Source: Linepithema humile (Eukaryota > Arthropoda > Insecta > Hymenoptera > Formicidae). From it: a stretch of 64,000 nt of DNA. The stretch's first letter is position 1, and each line of letters begins with the position of its first letter. The notes under the pieces are model-generated. The model made no database searches and was not told the DNA's origin. It was given only the letters and a program-made list of their open reading frames with translations. Made by a program: the position numbers and the translations under genes. Positions 33,035 through 42,944 of the stretch are shown here, piece by piece. The stretch spans positions 31,464,931 through 31,528,930 of the forward strand of contig NC_090128.1 of NCBI RefSeq assembly GCF_040581485.1, in the 5' to 3' direction.

Positions 33035-33653
33035 CTCTATCGTTTTTTCGACGTTTTTTTTTTCTCTTCAATCCTTTGCCCCGCTTGTACGGAGCGAGAT
33101 AAATCCCCCGTCCTTCCATTGTTTTATTGTGACGTTTCGTCTCTTCGAGTTGTCGTCGCGCGGCCTTAGAGTCGTTCACCGCCTTTGCAACACCCGCCGC
33201 TCCACCGGCAAGCGAACCGATGACTCCCAAGAGCGGTAACAACGGTAACATACCACCGCGTTTTGCCGTCGGAAGCGTTCTCCTCTTGGTCTTCTTCTTC
33301 TTTCTCTTTGTCATACCCATCCCCAATTTCGTCTTTGCTTTCATAGCAGCCCATACGGCGGTAGCAGCAGCCCTCTCACCGAGAGTCGCGTCCGCAGCGG
33401 TGATCCGCACCCGCGCTTTATCGGCGAGAACGCGATCGGCTGCGTGGCGGTCCGCTGATTCGCGGTTTTGCGAGTACGCGATGTCGTGATCGCGACACGC
33501 CGCGTCCAACGGATTGATACCTCGATCCCCTCGCGCGAGTCGTTTCCGCAGACGAGTCCCCGGCCCGTAAAATTGGTAGCCGGGTATATGCAGCTCCAAC
33601 GGTAGTCGATTTATCACACTGTTCAGTAAACCGGCACCCTTGTATCGTTTCAT
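32946..33653 (-). CDS. PLA2-like and core-like virion protein
   Basis: 235 residues. Near residue 25, IPGYQFYGPGTRLRKR followed by INPLDAACRDHDIAY has the YGPG calcium loop and the His-Asp pair of the phospholipase A2 domain known from parvovirus VP1. The middle carries a lysine/arginine-rich stretch (TKRKKKKTKRR). Then comes a hydrophobic glycine/alanine segment (LLPLLGVIGSLAGGAAGVAK), and the end has another basic run. Such a layout recalls a membrane-active, DNA-binding minor virion protein. It is the first gene of the minus-strand structural block, facing the ATPase operon across a 138-bp gap. Confidence 0.7.
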   Translation of the reverse strand: MKRYKGAGLLNSVINRLPLELHIPGYQFYGPGTRLRKRLARGDRGINPLDAACRDHDIAYSQNRESADRHAADRVLADKARVRITAADATLGERAAATAVWAAMKAKTKLGMGMTKRKKKKTKRRTLPTAKRGGMLPLLPLLGVIGSLAGGAAGVAKAVNDSKAARRQLEETKRHNKTMEGRGIYLAPYKRGKGLKRKKKRRKNDRDAHGCHHQSTVVTNSEAYANTVFPRCLHA

Positions 33654-33722
33654 AGAGCGCGAATTCTAACGTATCGCGTGTAAATCATATTTCCAACTAA
33701 GGTGTGTTTCGACAGCGCTCAC

Positions 33723-33732
33723 CTATAAATAG
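33723..33732. promoter_or_regulatory. Palindromic TATA element between divergent gene blocks
   Basis: CTATAAATAG reads as a TATA box on both strands. It lies about 60 bases before the plus-strand ATG at 33792 and about 70 bases before the minus-strand ATG at 33653. Confidence 0.5.
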
Positions 33733-33791
33733 GAGGCGCGTATCGATCATTAACCAGTAGAATATCAAAGTTTGTCGGACGACAAAGTACA

Positions 33792-34030
33792 ATGAATAAC
33801 CGGGATAATAAGAAAGAACGGAAGGAGGTGAATGTCGCAAACGTGTATCGCTAATCGTGTGTTTGAAACAATATTTTTTTTTTTTTCAGGATAATGTCCG
33901 AATCATGTATGGAAATAGAGATATTTTAGATCTAGCGACAAATATCCGAGCACCGCTCTTTCCAACAACCGATGCTGCGCACTCGTCGCGTAATAACAAG
34001 GATGAGAAAGAGTCTGGCAAAAAAAAATGA
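33792..34030 (+). CDS. Small spliced protein upstream of the ATPase
   Basis: Two exons: 33792-33827 (12 codons, donor GTGAAT) and 33890-34030 (acceptor TTTTTTCAG). Together they encode 58 residues, charged and rich in asparagine and lysine, with MYGNRDILDLATNI in the middle. The stop overlaps the ATPase ATG as ATGA. A run of nine A stands directly before it, in the right phase for a -1 slip into the ATPase frame. It may therefore be an N-terminal extension of the ATPase rather than a separate protein. Confidence 0.5.
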
Positions 34031-34728
34031 AATTTGTACAACAACCGTACACGATCCGTGTGAAAAACATGGATGATAAGACGCAAGGGGTTTGTGAGAA
34101 GGCGTGCAGACACGGTAAAATGCTGCCAAACACGATACGCGGTATCATTTGCGGTCCCTCGAATTGCGGTAAAACCAATGTAATGATTAGTCTGCTGGAA
34201 AGTCCGAACGGTGTACGTTTCGAAAACGTGTACGTGTACTCGAAATCGTTGAATCAACCAAAGTATCGATATCTCGAAAGATTGCTCGGATCGATCGATG
34301 AAATCGGCTACTTTACATTCTCGGACAACAACACAATTGTACCGCACAGCGAGGCGTTACCGAATTCCGTATTCGTCTTCGACGATATAGCGTGCGACAA
34401 GCAGAATGCGATACGTGAGTACTTTGCTATGGGTCGACATTTGAAGGTCGATTGTTTTTATCTATGCCAAACGTATGCAAAAATACCGAAACATCTCGTG
34501 CGCGACAACGCGAATTTACTCGTAATATTCAAGCAGGATGGAACAAACCTTAAGCACGTCTACAACGATCATATGAATACGGACATGACGTACGAAGATT
34601 TCGGTACATTGTGTCACGCATGTTGGCAGCACAAGTACGGATTTTTAGTGATAGACAAGGATAGTGCGATTAACGATGGACGTTACAGGCGTGGTTTTAA
34701 CGAGTTTGCGGTACCGCGGAATGGTTAG
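34027..34728 (+). CDS. FtsK/HerA-type DNA-packaging ATPase
   Basis: 233 residues. Walker A is GIICGPSNCGKTNVM near residue 45 and Walker B is NSVFVFDDIAC near residue 117. The downstream DCFYLCQTYAKIPKHLVRDN is the usual sensor region. This family pumps DNA into capsids in Polintons, adenovirus-like and other double-jelly-roll viruses. Its size is typical. It is preceded by the small spliced frame with ATGA overlap and followed by the DUF8207 gene after 20 bases. Confidence 0.9.
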   Translation: MKFVQQPYTIRVKNMDDKTQGVCEKACRHGKMLPNTIRGIICGPSNCGKTNVMISLLESPNGVRFENVYVYSKSLNQPKYRYLERLLGSIDEIGYFTFSDNNTIVPHSEALPNSVFVFDDIACDKQNAIREYFAMGRHLKVDCFYLCQTYAKIPKHLVRDNANLLVIFKQDGTNLKHVYNDHMNTDMTYEDFGTLCHACWQHKYGFLVIDKDSAINDGRYRRGFNEFAVPRNG

Positions 34729-34748
34729 TTGTTCTCGAGACGTTGACG

Positions 34749-35843
34749 ATGACGCTCGACATGAAAGATATCGACGAGAGGGAGAAGATCGCGAAGGAAA
34801 TCGCTCGTACGAGCGAGTCGATTCGCAAGAAGCATCGGACGTTGAAGACGGGTAGAGTGGAGCAAGAGGTACAATTGGAGAAACGGTTGAAACCGATCGT
34901 AGAGCCGTTGAAACGAATCGTCGAGAACATCAAGGGTGACGATGATTCGGTTGACGATTTCGAGATTAAAAACGAACCGGACATCAAACGAAAGCGGACA
35001 AGCTCTGAGAAGAAGAAGAAAATCAAGCGTACCTCGTTGACGACAGCGATACAGACCCCATTGACGCCACCGATACAAGCCTCGACTCCGTTCCAGCCGC
35101 AAAAATTGGTGTTTGAAGCGCCGACATATTTACCGACCGAAAACGTGTTCGAAATCACGGACCCGTCTTTCGTAACATCCGTGAGACAGACGATGCAAAC
35201 GTCCGATGGTCGGGAAGCTCTGTACGGCCAAATGGGTCCGCTGGGTCAAGAGTACATCGGGGAGCTCTTGAGCGGTGACAAGAAGAGAGGGATCGACAAC
35301 GTGTACGGTGTATACTTTAACGATGCGGGAACGTTTCTCGGAGACAAGGTCTTCGACATTGATAAAGACGACAATGTGATCGTGGACGGTGTGAAATACG
35401 CTGGCACACCCGGCCTGTTTGAATTAATATTCAAAAGACTTTCCGACGATACGCTGTGTACGGAGGATGACAAACAAAAGTACAAGAGCATACTACTCGC
35501 TACTAACGCTCACAGACGCGGTCATAACGCGCATTTACCTGTTTTGGGAAACAAAGGATACAAATACAAACATATCATCACACCTCTGATATCTAAGAAA
35601 GGTGGAGGTGTTGCACATCTCGACAAGAGAGGTGTGGGTCACACGTTACCCAAGTGTAACGTACCACAGACCATGACTGTGACCGACAACGCGGTCGATT
35701 ACGTGCACTGGGATGATCCGAACGAATTGGTGGATCGCCTTCGATTGCTGGACGCCTCCCGTCAGGCGGGAAACAACGCGCACGATAACGAGTTTCTCTC
35801 GATTATCGAGGAACTGCGCGAAGCCGGTCTGATTATAAATTAA
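34749..35843 (+). CDS. Polinton DUF8207-type protein
   Basis: 364 residues from the ATG at 34749. The N-terminal third is a charged coiled coil (REKIAKEIARTSESIRKKHR) followed by a basic stretch (KRKRTSSEKKKKIKR) and a proline/threonine linker. The C-terminal part has DNVYGVYFNDAGTFLGDKVF, KYAGTPGLFELIF and ILLATNAHRRGHNAH, which match the domain I know as DUF8207 from Polinton-linked proteins. The function is not known; a virion or DNA-binding role is plausible from the basic region and its place after the ATPase. Confidence 0.7.
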   Translation: MTLDMKDIDEREKIAKEIARTSESIRKKHRTLKTGRVEQEVQLEKRLKPIVEPLKRIVENIKGDDDSVDDFEIKNEPDIKRKRTSSEKKKKIKRTSLTTAIQTPLTPPIQASTPFQPQKLVFEAPTYLPTENVFEITDPSFVTSVRQTMQTSDGREALYGQMGPLGQEYIGELLSGDKKRGIDNVYGVYFNDAGTFLGDKVFDIDKDDNVIVDGVKYAGTPGLFELIFKRLSDDTLCTEDDKQKYKSILLATNAHRRGHNAHLPVLGNKGYKYKHIITPLISKKGGGVAHLDKRGVGHTLPKCNVPQTMTVTDNAVDYVHWDDPNELVDRLRLLDASRQAGNNAHDNEFLSIIEELREAGLIIN

Positions 35844-35891
35844 TCACAGCTTTTCAACTATCGCCAGTATTGCTCGTGTGATGCTACAGGA

Positions 35892-36773
35892 ATGTCTATC
35901 AACAAATTTGGACTACAGTTAGGAGGAGGAAGCGCCAGGGTGACGAGACAGAGCGGCGGAGTCTCGAAGAATTACGTGCGCGAGAATTGTCTCTGCAAGG
36001 ATGGTGAGGTTTTCAACGCCAAGTCACGCGTAATCAGACATCTCGCCGACCCTGAAGCGGACACCAGCTGTCAACAAGCTGCATCTGGATCATCACCTCA
36101 AGCTTATGAGCGATCGTGCGAATCGAGATCATATGCTCCATGAAAATTTTAAGCGAGAAGTACTTTCGCGACTCGAAGATTCGGAGAATACCGAGCGGAC
36201 CTGGAAGAGGGACCACGACGATTACATCGAGACCAGATACGTGGCGTTGGAACGACAGATTCACGATCTGAGAGGTCTCCTCGACGAGAGTGTGGCGCTA
36301 CTCGATGGAAGAGCACAACTTTTGCATCAATATCGGTAGGATAGATTCTTTCAAAAACACCGAAAATTCCTCCTCGGAGTCTTCTAGTACACTGTCGTAA
36401 CAAACTGCATCTGGATCATCACCTCAAGCTTATGAGCGATCGTGCGAATCGAGATCGTATGCTCCATAAAAATTTTAAGCGAGAAGTACTTTCGCGACTC
36501 AAAGATTCGGAGAATACCGAGCGGACCTGGAAGAGGAACCACGACGATTACATCGAGACCAAATACGTGGCGTTGGAACGACAGATTCACGATCTGAGAG
36601 GTCTCCTCGACGAGAGTGTGGCGCTACTCGATGGAAAACTCGTCGATCGCGAGCGAGAGACGAAGAGTCTTGTCGAGCGAGAGATTCACAATCTTCGCAG
36701 AGCTGTGAGAAAAAATTTCATCGAATACTACGATGATGCGATGAAGAAGAAGAAGCAAAACGAATCACAATGA
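35892..36773 (+). pseudogene. Polinton coiled-coil protein gene, frameshifted and internally duplicated
   Basis: The frame from 35892 starts MSINKFGLQLGGGSARV and encodes KSRVIRHLADPEAD, a layout I recall from Polinton fibre-like proteins. It then leaves the proper frame at about 36063. In the shifted frame a helical region (MSDRANRD, NFKREVLSRLEDSE, DDYIETRYVALERQIHD) follows. A 238-bp segment (36073-36310) is repeated at 36400-36637. Between the copies is 36311-36398, an inverted copy of 28389-28476, which brings a stop. The second copy continues into the natural C-terminus, whose TGA overlaps the integrase ATG. This is the only clearly damaged gene of the element. Confidence 0.7.
36311..36398 (-). 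repeat. 88-bp templated insert copied from the left-end gene
   Basis: The reverse complement of 28389-28476 with a single mismatch. It sits exactly between the two copies of the duplicated segment. Confidence 0.9.
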
Positions 36774-37708
36774 GCAAGAAGGAAGCGGTGAGCCTGGAGA
36801 GGAGATCGCTCGTGGACGAGCTCCACGCACCGGCGAGAAGAAACTTTACGCGTCGGCCAGTCGTCGTGAAAGGATACGACGATTTGTGGCAGGCTGACAT
36901 TGTCGAGATGAGACCGTACTCGCGATCCAACGGCGGCTGCAACTACATTCTAACCGTTATCGATGTGCTGAGCAAGTACGCGTGGGCCGTGCCCTTAAAG
37001 ACCAAAGGTGGAATCGAAACGTCCAAAGCATTTTCCGCGATATTTAGGGAGAGAATTCCGAAAAACTTGCAGACCGACCATGGAAAAGAATTTTACAACA
37101 GAGATTTCCAAAATCTTGTCAAGAAACACGGCATCAATCATTATTCGACATACTCGGTCATGAAGGCTTCGGTGGTGGAACGATTCAATCGCACGTTAAA
37201 GAACGAAATGTGGAAGTTTTTTACGCTCGCGGGATCGTACAAGTGGATCGACGATTTACCGCGATTGGTCTCGGAATACAACGGTCGTAAACATCGTACG
37301 ATCGGTATGCGCCCGATCGATGTCACTCCCGAGATCGCAAAGGGACTCTTGAGCACCGTGTACAGTAGAATAAAAATTGCCGCGCCGGCGAAATTCAGGG
37401 TGGGTGATCCGGTGCGCGTGAGCAAATTCAAAACTGTATTCGAGAAAGGATACACGCCGAATTGGTCGACGGAGGTGTTTAAGATCGCCGCGGTGCAACG
37501 TACCAATCCTGTGACGTATCTGATTAAAGATTATCGCGGAGATCCGGTCGCGGGAGGCTTTTACGAGCACGAATTGCTCAAGACCGCTCAACCCGACGTT
37601 TATCTCGTGGAGAAGGTGTTGCGTCGAAAGGACGACAAGGTGTTTGTAAAGTGGTTGGGATTCGACAATTCGCACAACTCTTGGATAAATAAAGACGATG
37701 TATTGTAA
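36770..37708 (+). CDS. Polinton retrovirus-like integrase with chromodomain
   Basis: 312 residues. The catalytic core has aspartates in LWQADIVEM and LQTDHGKEFYNRDF and the glutamate in SVVERFNRTLKNEMW. Next come an SH3-like region (KFRVGDPVRVSKFK) and a C-terminal chromodomain-like end (VEKVLRRKDDKVFVKWLGFD). Polinton integrases join the element ends to target DNA, giving the 6-bp duplication seen here. The chromodomain may bias targets to histone-marked chromatin. The motifs are complete. It is convergent with the polymerase gene, 175 bases apart, with AATAAA signals between. Confidence 0.92.
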   Translation: MSKKEAVSLERRSLVDELHAPARRNFTRRPVVVKGYDDLWQADIVEMRPYSRSNGGCNYILTVIDVLSKYAWAVPLKTKGGIETSKAFSAIFRERIPKNLQTDHGKEFYNRDFQNLVKKHGINHYSTYSVMKASVVERFNRTLKNEMWKFFTLAGSYKWIDDLPRLVSEYNGRKHRTIGMRPIDVTPEIAKGLLSTVYSRIKIAAPAKFRVGDPVRVSKFKTVFEKGYTPNWSTEVFKIAAVQRTNPVTYLIKDYRGDPVAGGFYEHELLKTAQPDVYLVEKVLRRKDDKVFVKWLGFDNSHNSWINKDDVL

Positions 37709-37882
37709 TAAACTGTGTATATTTTACATTGTATTATAATAAACTATTATACATATATACAATGGTGTTCTTTATTACTACTACAATATGTTACAATATA
37801 TACATTTAAAACTAATAATGACAATAATACATAAAATATTAAACTATATAAATTAAACACTATGTATATTACTAAGCATTAT

Positions 37883-40800
37883 TTACAAATGTTTCTCGCG
37901 ATGTCCCCATGGTAGAGTGTCGGTGGAACCGGATACGACGTGCCGCTTATCGTCGTACGGACTGAGCGCGAGCTTCGACTCTGACACGGTGTACACCTCG
38001 TGCATCTTTGAGCGGATGCACGATTGACGCCGCGTCAGCTCGATTTCGGCGTTGAGGCACCGAGTGTAGTCGTCGAACGTTATCGTTCTAGCGACTACAC
38101 TCTTTTTTACACCTTTAATCTTTTTGGTGTCTTTTTGGCCGGTGACTCTCAACGCGTACATCTTCGCTCTCAGTCCGACAAATTCCGTCATGATCGCGCC
38201 GTTGTTCTCGTCTTTCATCAGACCGGGTACTTTCTTGTTGGCGCGCGGCATACCGTAAGCGTTGTTCTCGGGGTAGTCGCTCGTGTCGAATTTGGATATA
38301 TCGCGTTTCATATCCCGATACGCGTCCTCGCAGTGCAGAAAGTATATCAGACTGTCGGTATCGGTGTACATAATTTTGCAATTGTCGCGGTAGAGAGGCG
38401 CCATGTACTCGTAGTGAAACTCGTACAAGCAGGTCTTGGATATGTCGAGGATGCACATACCCACGTAGATCGGCTTGTCGAATTTCACTTCGAGTTTTCG
38501 CAACTCTACGGCGATCAGATCCTCCGAGAACACGCTTCGGCTGTGGAAATTCGGTTTCGCGATCATAGCCTCCGCTCCGTACCGACCATCCCACTGTGTA
38601 ACGAGCCGGACATCCATGTGATTTCGCACATTCTCCATGGTTTTGCCGAAAATCGCGTTGTTCATCAATTTGTACAAATTTTTTTTGAAATCATTTTTCG
38701 CCCGTGTCCGAAACTGTGTATTCAGTTCTATGTATCCGCGGAGCCACGGAGATTGCGCGAATTGCAGTACGCGGTGAATCTTTGCAATTCGCAGACCGTG
38801 TCGCACGCATTGTTGCAAATTACGATAGTGGATGACATAACGCTGCTTATCGTACAGCGTTGCGAGTAACTTGAACTCCCGCTTGCCGGGCGGCTTATCG
38901 CGCGTCGGGCAGAACGGCAGGTCGGCGTGCGCGTCGTGAAGATTCACCGGGTACTCGAGATCGACTTCCAGCACGTAACCGGTAGCCGAATCGGATGCAA
39001 CGGACATTACGTCAAAGCTCGCGACATCATCGACCCATCGAAATTTGGCGTAGGGCAACGGTTGACACATCGCCCACCCGTACAAGTTGTTTACATCATA
39101 GTACATTAGGTACGATGACGGTTCCGATGGGTCGTAGGATGGCATGTATTTGTTGTTGGCGGCGGCGTATCGGTTGGAGCATTGGCTGAGACCACCGCGT
39201 ATACCGCGCTCGACAAACAGTACCATATCGATGTCCGTGAGCAACTCGAATTTTACACGCGTGTACTTCATCATAGCGTCCCACGTGTATCCCGGTAGAG
39301 TGTAATAATGAGCGGGATCTAAACCGTAACTCTTTATAGACATGTTTCGAAAATTTTCGAAAATATCCGCCAACAAAAAAACGTCTGTTTTCAAATACAA
39401 ATCGCTGTATTGGCCTAGATCTTCGATCGAAAAAGTTTGCCAGACGTTTGTCGCGTGCGCGTAATCGCTCTCGGATACCGTTTCTCCGGTGAGCGAGCTG
39501 TAAAACGATTCGCGCGATGGCAGGCTTGTGTCCCGGAGCTTGTCGACGCTGTCGACGTACTCGTAGGGAAACACACCTTTCCGAGTAAGCAGATTGAAAT
39601 TTTCCGCGGATAAATGTTTGAATTCCGATCGTGAAATTTTTAATTCATCCACAGTTAAATAAGATGCCAATTTGTCGAGACTCGTACTGAGAAATTTAAA
39701 CGAATCAATAAACCGTAATTTTATACACAATTTTGATTTTTGATTCATGGTATCTTTAACATTTTTTGTAAATGAAATGTAACGCTCTTTCGTCAGTGGC
39801 AACAATTCGACGTTGCCTTCGAAAGCATTGGCAACGTCTTTAATAATGAAATGCGCGTCGTAACCGGATAAATTGTGAAATATCACCGGGATAACGTCGG
39901 AGTCTATGTAATTTAGATTGCACGACGAGTGCGCGGCACCGCGGTAACGCCCGGTCAGATGACAATGATCGCGCACCCGCGTGTCGTCCGCTGTTAAGGG
40001 TTTCTCGCACACGTGACACGTTACGGCGCTACGGAATTCCTCCGATTCCTCCCGCGTAAGATCCGCCATGGGGACGACGGTGGTGCGGATCGCTTTCACG
40101 CGGTGCGTCAAATCGTGCAGTTCGTTGACGAACCACGCTGTGCAATCCTCACCGCGATATGACTTATAACTAGAGAGCGAATTATCGTAAGCACAACTTA
40201 CATAATATCCTACGCTAAAGGCTCTGTGATGTTGGTAGGCGTAAGTAGTACCGTCCTGATCCTCCTTTTTCTCGAGCGTACATTCGAGATCGGCGTACAC
40301 TACAAACGGAACCCGCTCCTTCCGATTGTAATTCCGGAACGTCAGCCACTTGTCGTCCTCGCTGGGGAGAACGACGGCGCAGTCGTTCATTTTCCCGCAG
40401 TCGACGCTGTGGACTGACAACTTCTCCCGTGTATAAAAGTAGTGTAGACACCTGTAATAATTTATTTGATTAAAACTATGAATAAAAAATATTGATTTAT
40501 TTTATACGCATCTTTTTTTTTTTACTTACCGATCGCAAATGTACTTTTTACATTTGTGCATGCTCAGTTGTGAGCTCACCAACCGCGGCAGGTTCTTTAT
40601 GCACGCAAAGTGTGCATCGTTGTTTTTACGCACGTATAGCAGGTTGACGTGCTTCTCCTTTTTGTCGTCGGCGAGCCGCAGAGGGACGATTTTTGAGTCT
40701 TCGGTGGTGAAGACGTTGACGGAGATGGCGTTTAGTTTCTCGAACTTTGATATTTGCGGAAGCGTCACGGGGAACTCGATGCCGCACAGATTCAACACCG

Positions 40801-41599
40801 TTGAATAGTGCGGGTACTGCGATACTCTTTCCGGGTACTTTTCCGCCGGATGTAAAGCTGCTACCACCGCCCACGCGAAACACGCATTGTCCGTCGATTG
40901 CACGTTGACCACCGCTCTTTTTAGCATAATTTGCCACGGTAACTCGATGTGGCATCCCGCGTGCAGAGGATTGAACTTGTTCACATTGACGGTGAGATTC
41001 AGGATACGCGACAACGCCCATCCGCTATCGCGTTCCTGAAACTCCTCCAGAGCCGCCAGAATATCATCCTCCACGTGCCGCGTGTACCACTCGTTGAGAT
41101 CGGATGTGGGAAACAACTCGCAATTTTTGGTGGCGATGGTCTTCACGGCAGTCTTGTCGCCCGCGACGAATTCCCCGTTGAACGCGGTGTTAATCTTGAC
41201 GCTGTTGTGTTCTGCCATGACGCCCTGGATCCGCTCGATAACCGTATTTTTTACATTTTCAAAAAATTCACGAGGATCGATGTATTCGCGATTGACAACC
41301 ACACCCGTCAGCACACGGTTCCTAAACGCCGTCTCGATCTCCTTCCACGTGTAGCCCTTCTTCTCGTATCCACCGTATCCAGCACCGATGGGTACGAAAC
41401 GCTCGTGCAGGGCGTCCCTCACACCCTCCAGACGCGCAATTTGCGCCACCAGAGAGTTGACTACTCCGGTGCGTTGTCTCTTGCGACATTGTTCCTTGAG
41501 AGAATCGAGGTACTCGTTGCACTCGTAGTCCCATGGAAGGAACTCTCCCGTCGTTTTGATATTCGCTGCTCGTACGGTAAGATCGCGCTCCTTCTCCAT
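37883..41599 (-). CDS. Protein-primed DNA polymerase B (two exons)
   Basis: The exons are 41599-40530 and 40451-37883 (GTAAGT donor, TTACAG acceptor; the split codon is arginine), giving 1212 residues. The N-terminal 357 residues have a conserved block (STDNACFAWAVVAALHPAEK, FACIKNLPRLV) and lead into a Cys/His cluster spanning the splice (KCKKYICDRCLHYFYTREKL). The exonuclease motif is VVYADLECTLE. An HNH-like insert follows (CHVCEKPL, RDHCHLTGRYRGAAH, CNLNYID). Polymerase motifs are DVNNLYGWAM, KLMNNAIFGKTMEN and MYTDTDSLIYF. It replicates the element using a terminal protein as primer. No defect was seen. The TIR-like promoter module lies directly upstream. Confidence 0.92.
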
Positions 41600-41636
41600 T
41601 GCGAATGATTTTGAAGATTCATATTTTTCTCACTCG

Positions 41637-41667
41637 CTTTATATACCCGTTTGTTGCACACGACACT
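41637..41667 (-). promoter_or_regulatory. TATA-containing module upstream of the DNA polymerase gene
   Basis: AGTGTCGTGTGCAACAA then ACGGGTATATAAAG on the minus strand, about 40 bases before the polymerase ATG at 41599. It is the near-identical core of a longer internal TIR-like copy. Confidence 0.6.
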
Positions 41668-41925
41668 AACTATAAGCATAACAATGGCTCATGTTTGTAT
41701 TAACAATTCTTATCTTCCGGAAATTATTGTAATCTGATACCCCTACCACTCCACATTTACCCTCTCTCCTCCAAACATGATTACGCATCTAGCAACATGG
41801 CGATGCCTACAATTTGTATTAACAATCCTTATCACACCCTCTAAGAAACGGCGCTCAAATGCTACCTCTTTGTTCTAAAATACAGCGATGACGCGATTTA
41901 AACAGACACTCTACTTTGATGCGCG
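41638..41925 (-). repeat. Internal mosaic copy of TIR sequence
   Basis: Several blocks of the TIR recur here in the orientation of the right TIR but shuffled or shortened. They include the GTAAATGTGGAGTGGTAGGG block, the GGAAGATAAGAATTGTTAAT block, the GTCATCGCTGTATTTTAGAA block and the TATA module. Intervening TIR parts are missing. It separates the polymerase gene from the right-end gene. Confidence 0.75.
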
Positions 41926-42086
41926 CGTTGTAGGATAAGTCGGTATAGCGGATAGGGTGAGAAAGGTATATAGTCGAGATAATAAAAAATAATTTAATTG
42001 AAATAATATTTATTAAACAGATGCATCTAATAAATACATTATGATGGTGAAAATATTTTAACAATAAAGTATGTGATATGCTAGAA

Positions 42087-42819
42087 TTATTGCGATCCAA
42101 AGATCTGAGCTAACAGCTCACAATCGATTATATCATTCTTATCGAACGATTCGCTCTCACGTATCACCGCGATGGGATCCTTCGCACCGCTCGCAATTTT
42201 TCGAAAGTGTGTGAACTTGATGTCGACCATACTAGTGACGTTGTTCAACGATTGAACGATACGATCCACACAATACTCGAGAGCGATCATGTTATATATG
42301 GTGTTGTGTGACATTGCTAAACACACCGTTGATGTTTCCAGACGCAGCACTTTTAGATTATTTATCTTTCCAAACCGTAGCGTGACATGTTCGATGGTTT
42401 GAGATGATGCATGTGCTTTGTCTTCATCATTGTTAAAGAAATGGTGGATGGCATGTCGTTGATCCAGGAGGATCTTCCACATGTTGTATGTAAAATGTAT
42501 CTCTCTGCCATGGTTGTCACCGAGAGCGATTTCTATGTGGCTCGGCGTAGAAATATTGATTCCGATATCCAGATATTTATAGCCGGTTTTTGTCAACGGG
42601 TATCTTCTAGCTAAAATTCTGGGAGGCGTGATCATGCTTCTTGGTGAATTACTTGGTGAATTACTTTTATTTCTGTGGATAAAAGCTTGCGTGAGTTCAA
42701 AGTGTAACAATGGCGGTGAGTTTAAAAGTGCAAATAGTAAGAGAGTCAACTTACACGTTAGGTAATTGCAGCTTCTTCGCACTCTGCTGTTCGTTGATCT
42801 GATTATTCACGGTTGACAT
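42087..42819 (-). CDS. Polinton right-end protein, unknown
   Basis: The exons are 42819-42755 (starting MSTVNNQINEQQSAKKLQLP) and 42672-42087, with GTAAGT and CCACAG splice signals and matching phase, giving 216 residues. Contents include RYPLTKTGYKYLDIGINIST, IEIALGDNHGREIHFTYNMW and LRFGKINNLKVLRLETSTVC. The fold looks beta-rich and no known domain is recognised. It is the first gene inside the right TIR and mirrors the left-end genes. Confidence 0.6.
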
Positions 42820-42913
42820 GGTGCAAAACATCGTTGCTAGTAAACGTCACAGCGAACTAGTGATTTTCACAATGATTTCGAACGACTGATGGTTCCCTAT
42901 TCTTTTTCACATG

Positions 42914-42944
42914 CTTTATATACCCGCTTGTTGCACACGACACT
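42914..42944 (-). promoter_or_regulatory. TATA-containing module at the inner edge of the right TIR
   Basis: The minus-strand counterpart of 27764-27793, with GGGTATATAAAG about 100 bases before the ATG at 42819. Confidence 0.6.

Noticed and set aside
38024..38869. 281-codon plus-strand frame
   Set aside because: Antisense shadow of the DNA polymerase gene, which has all catalytic motifs.
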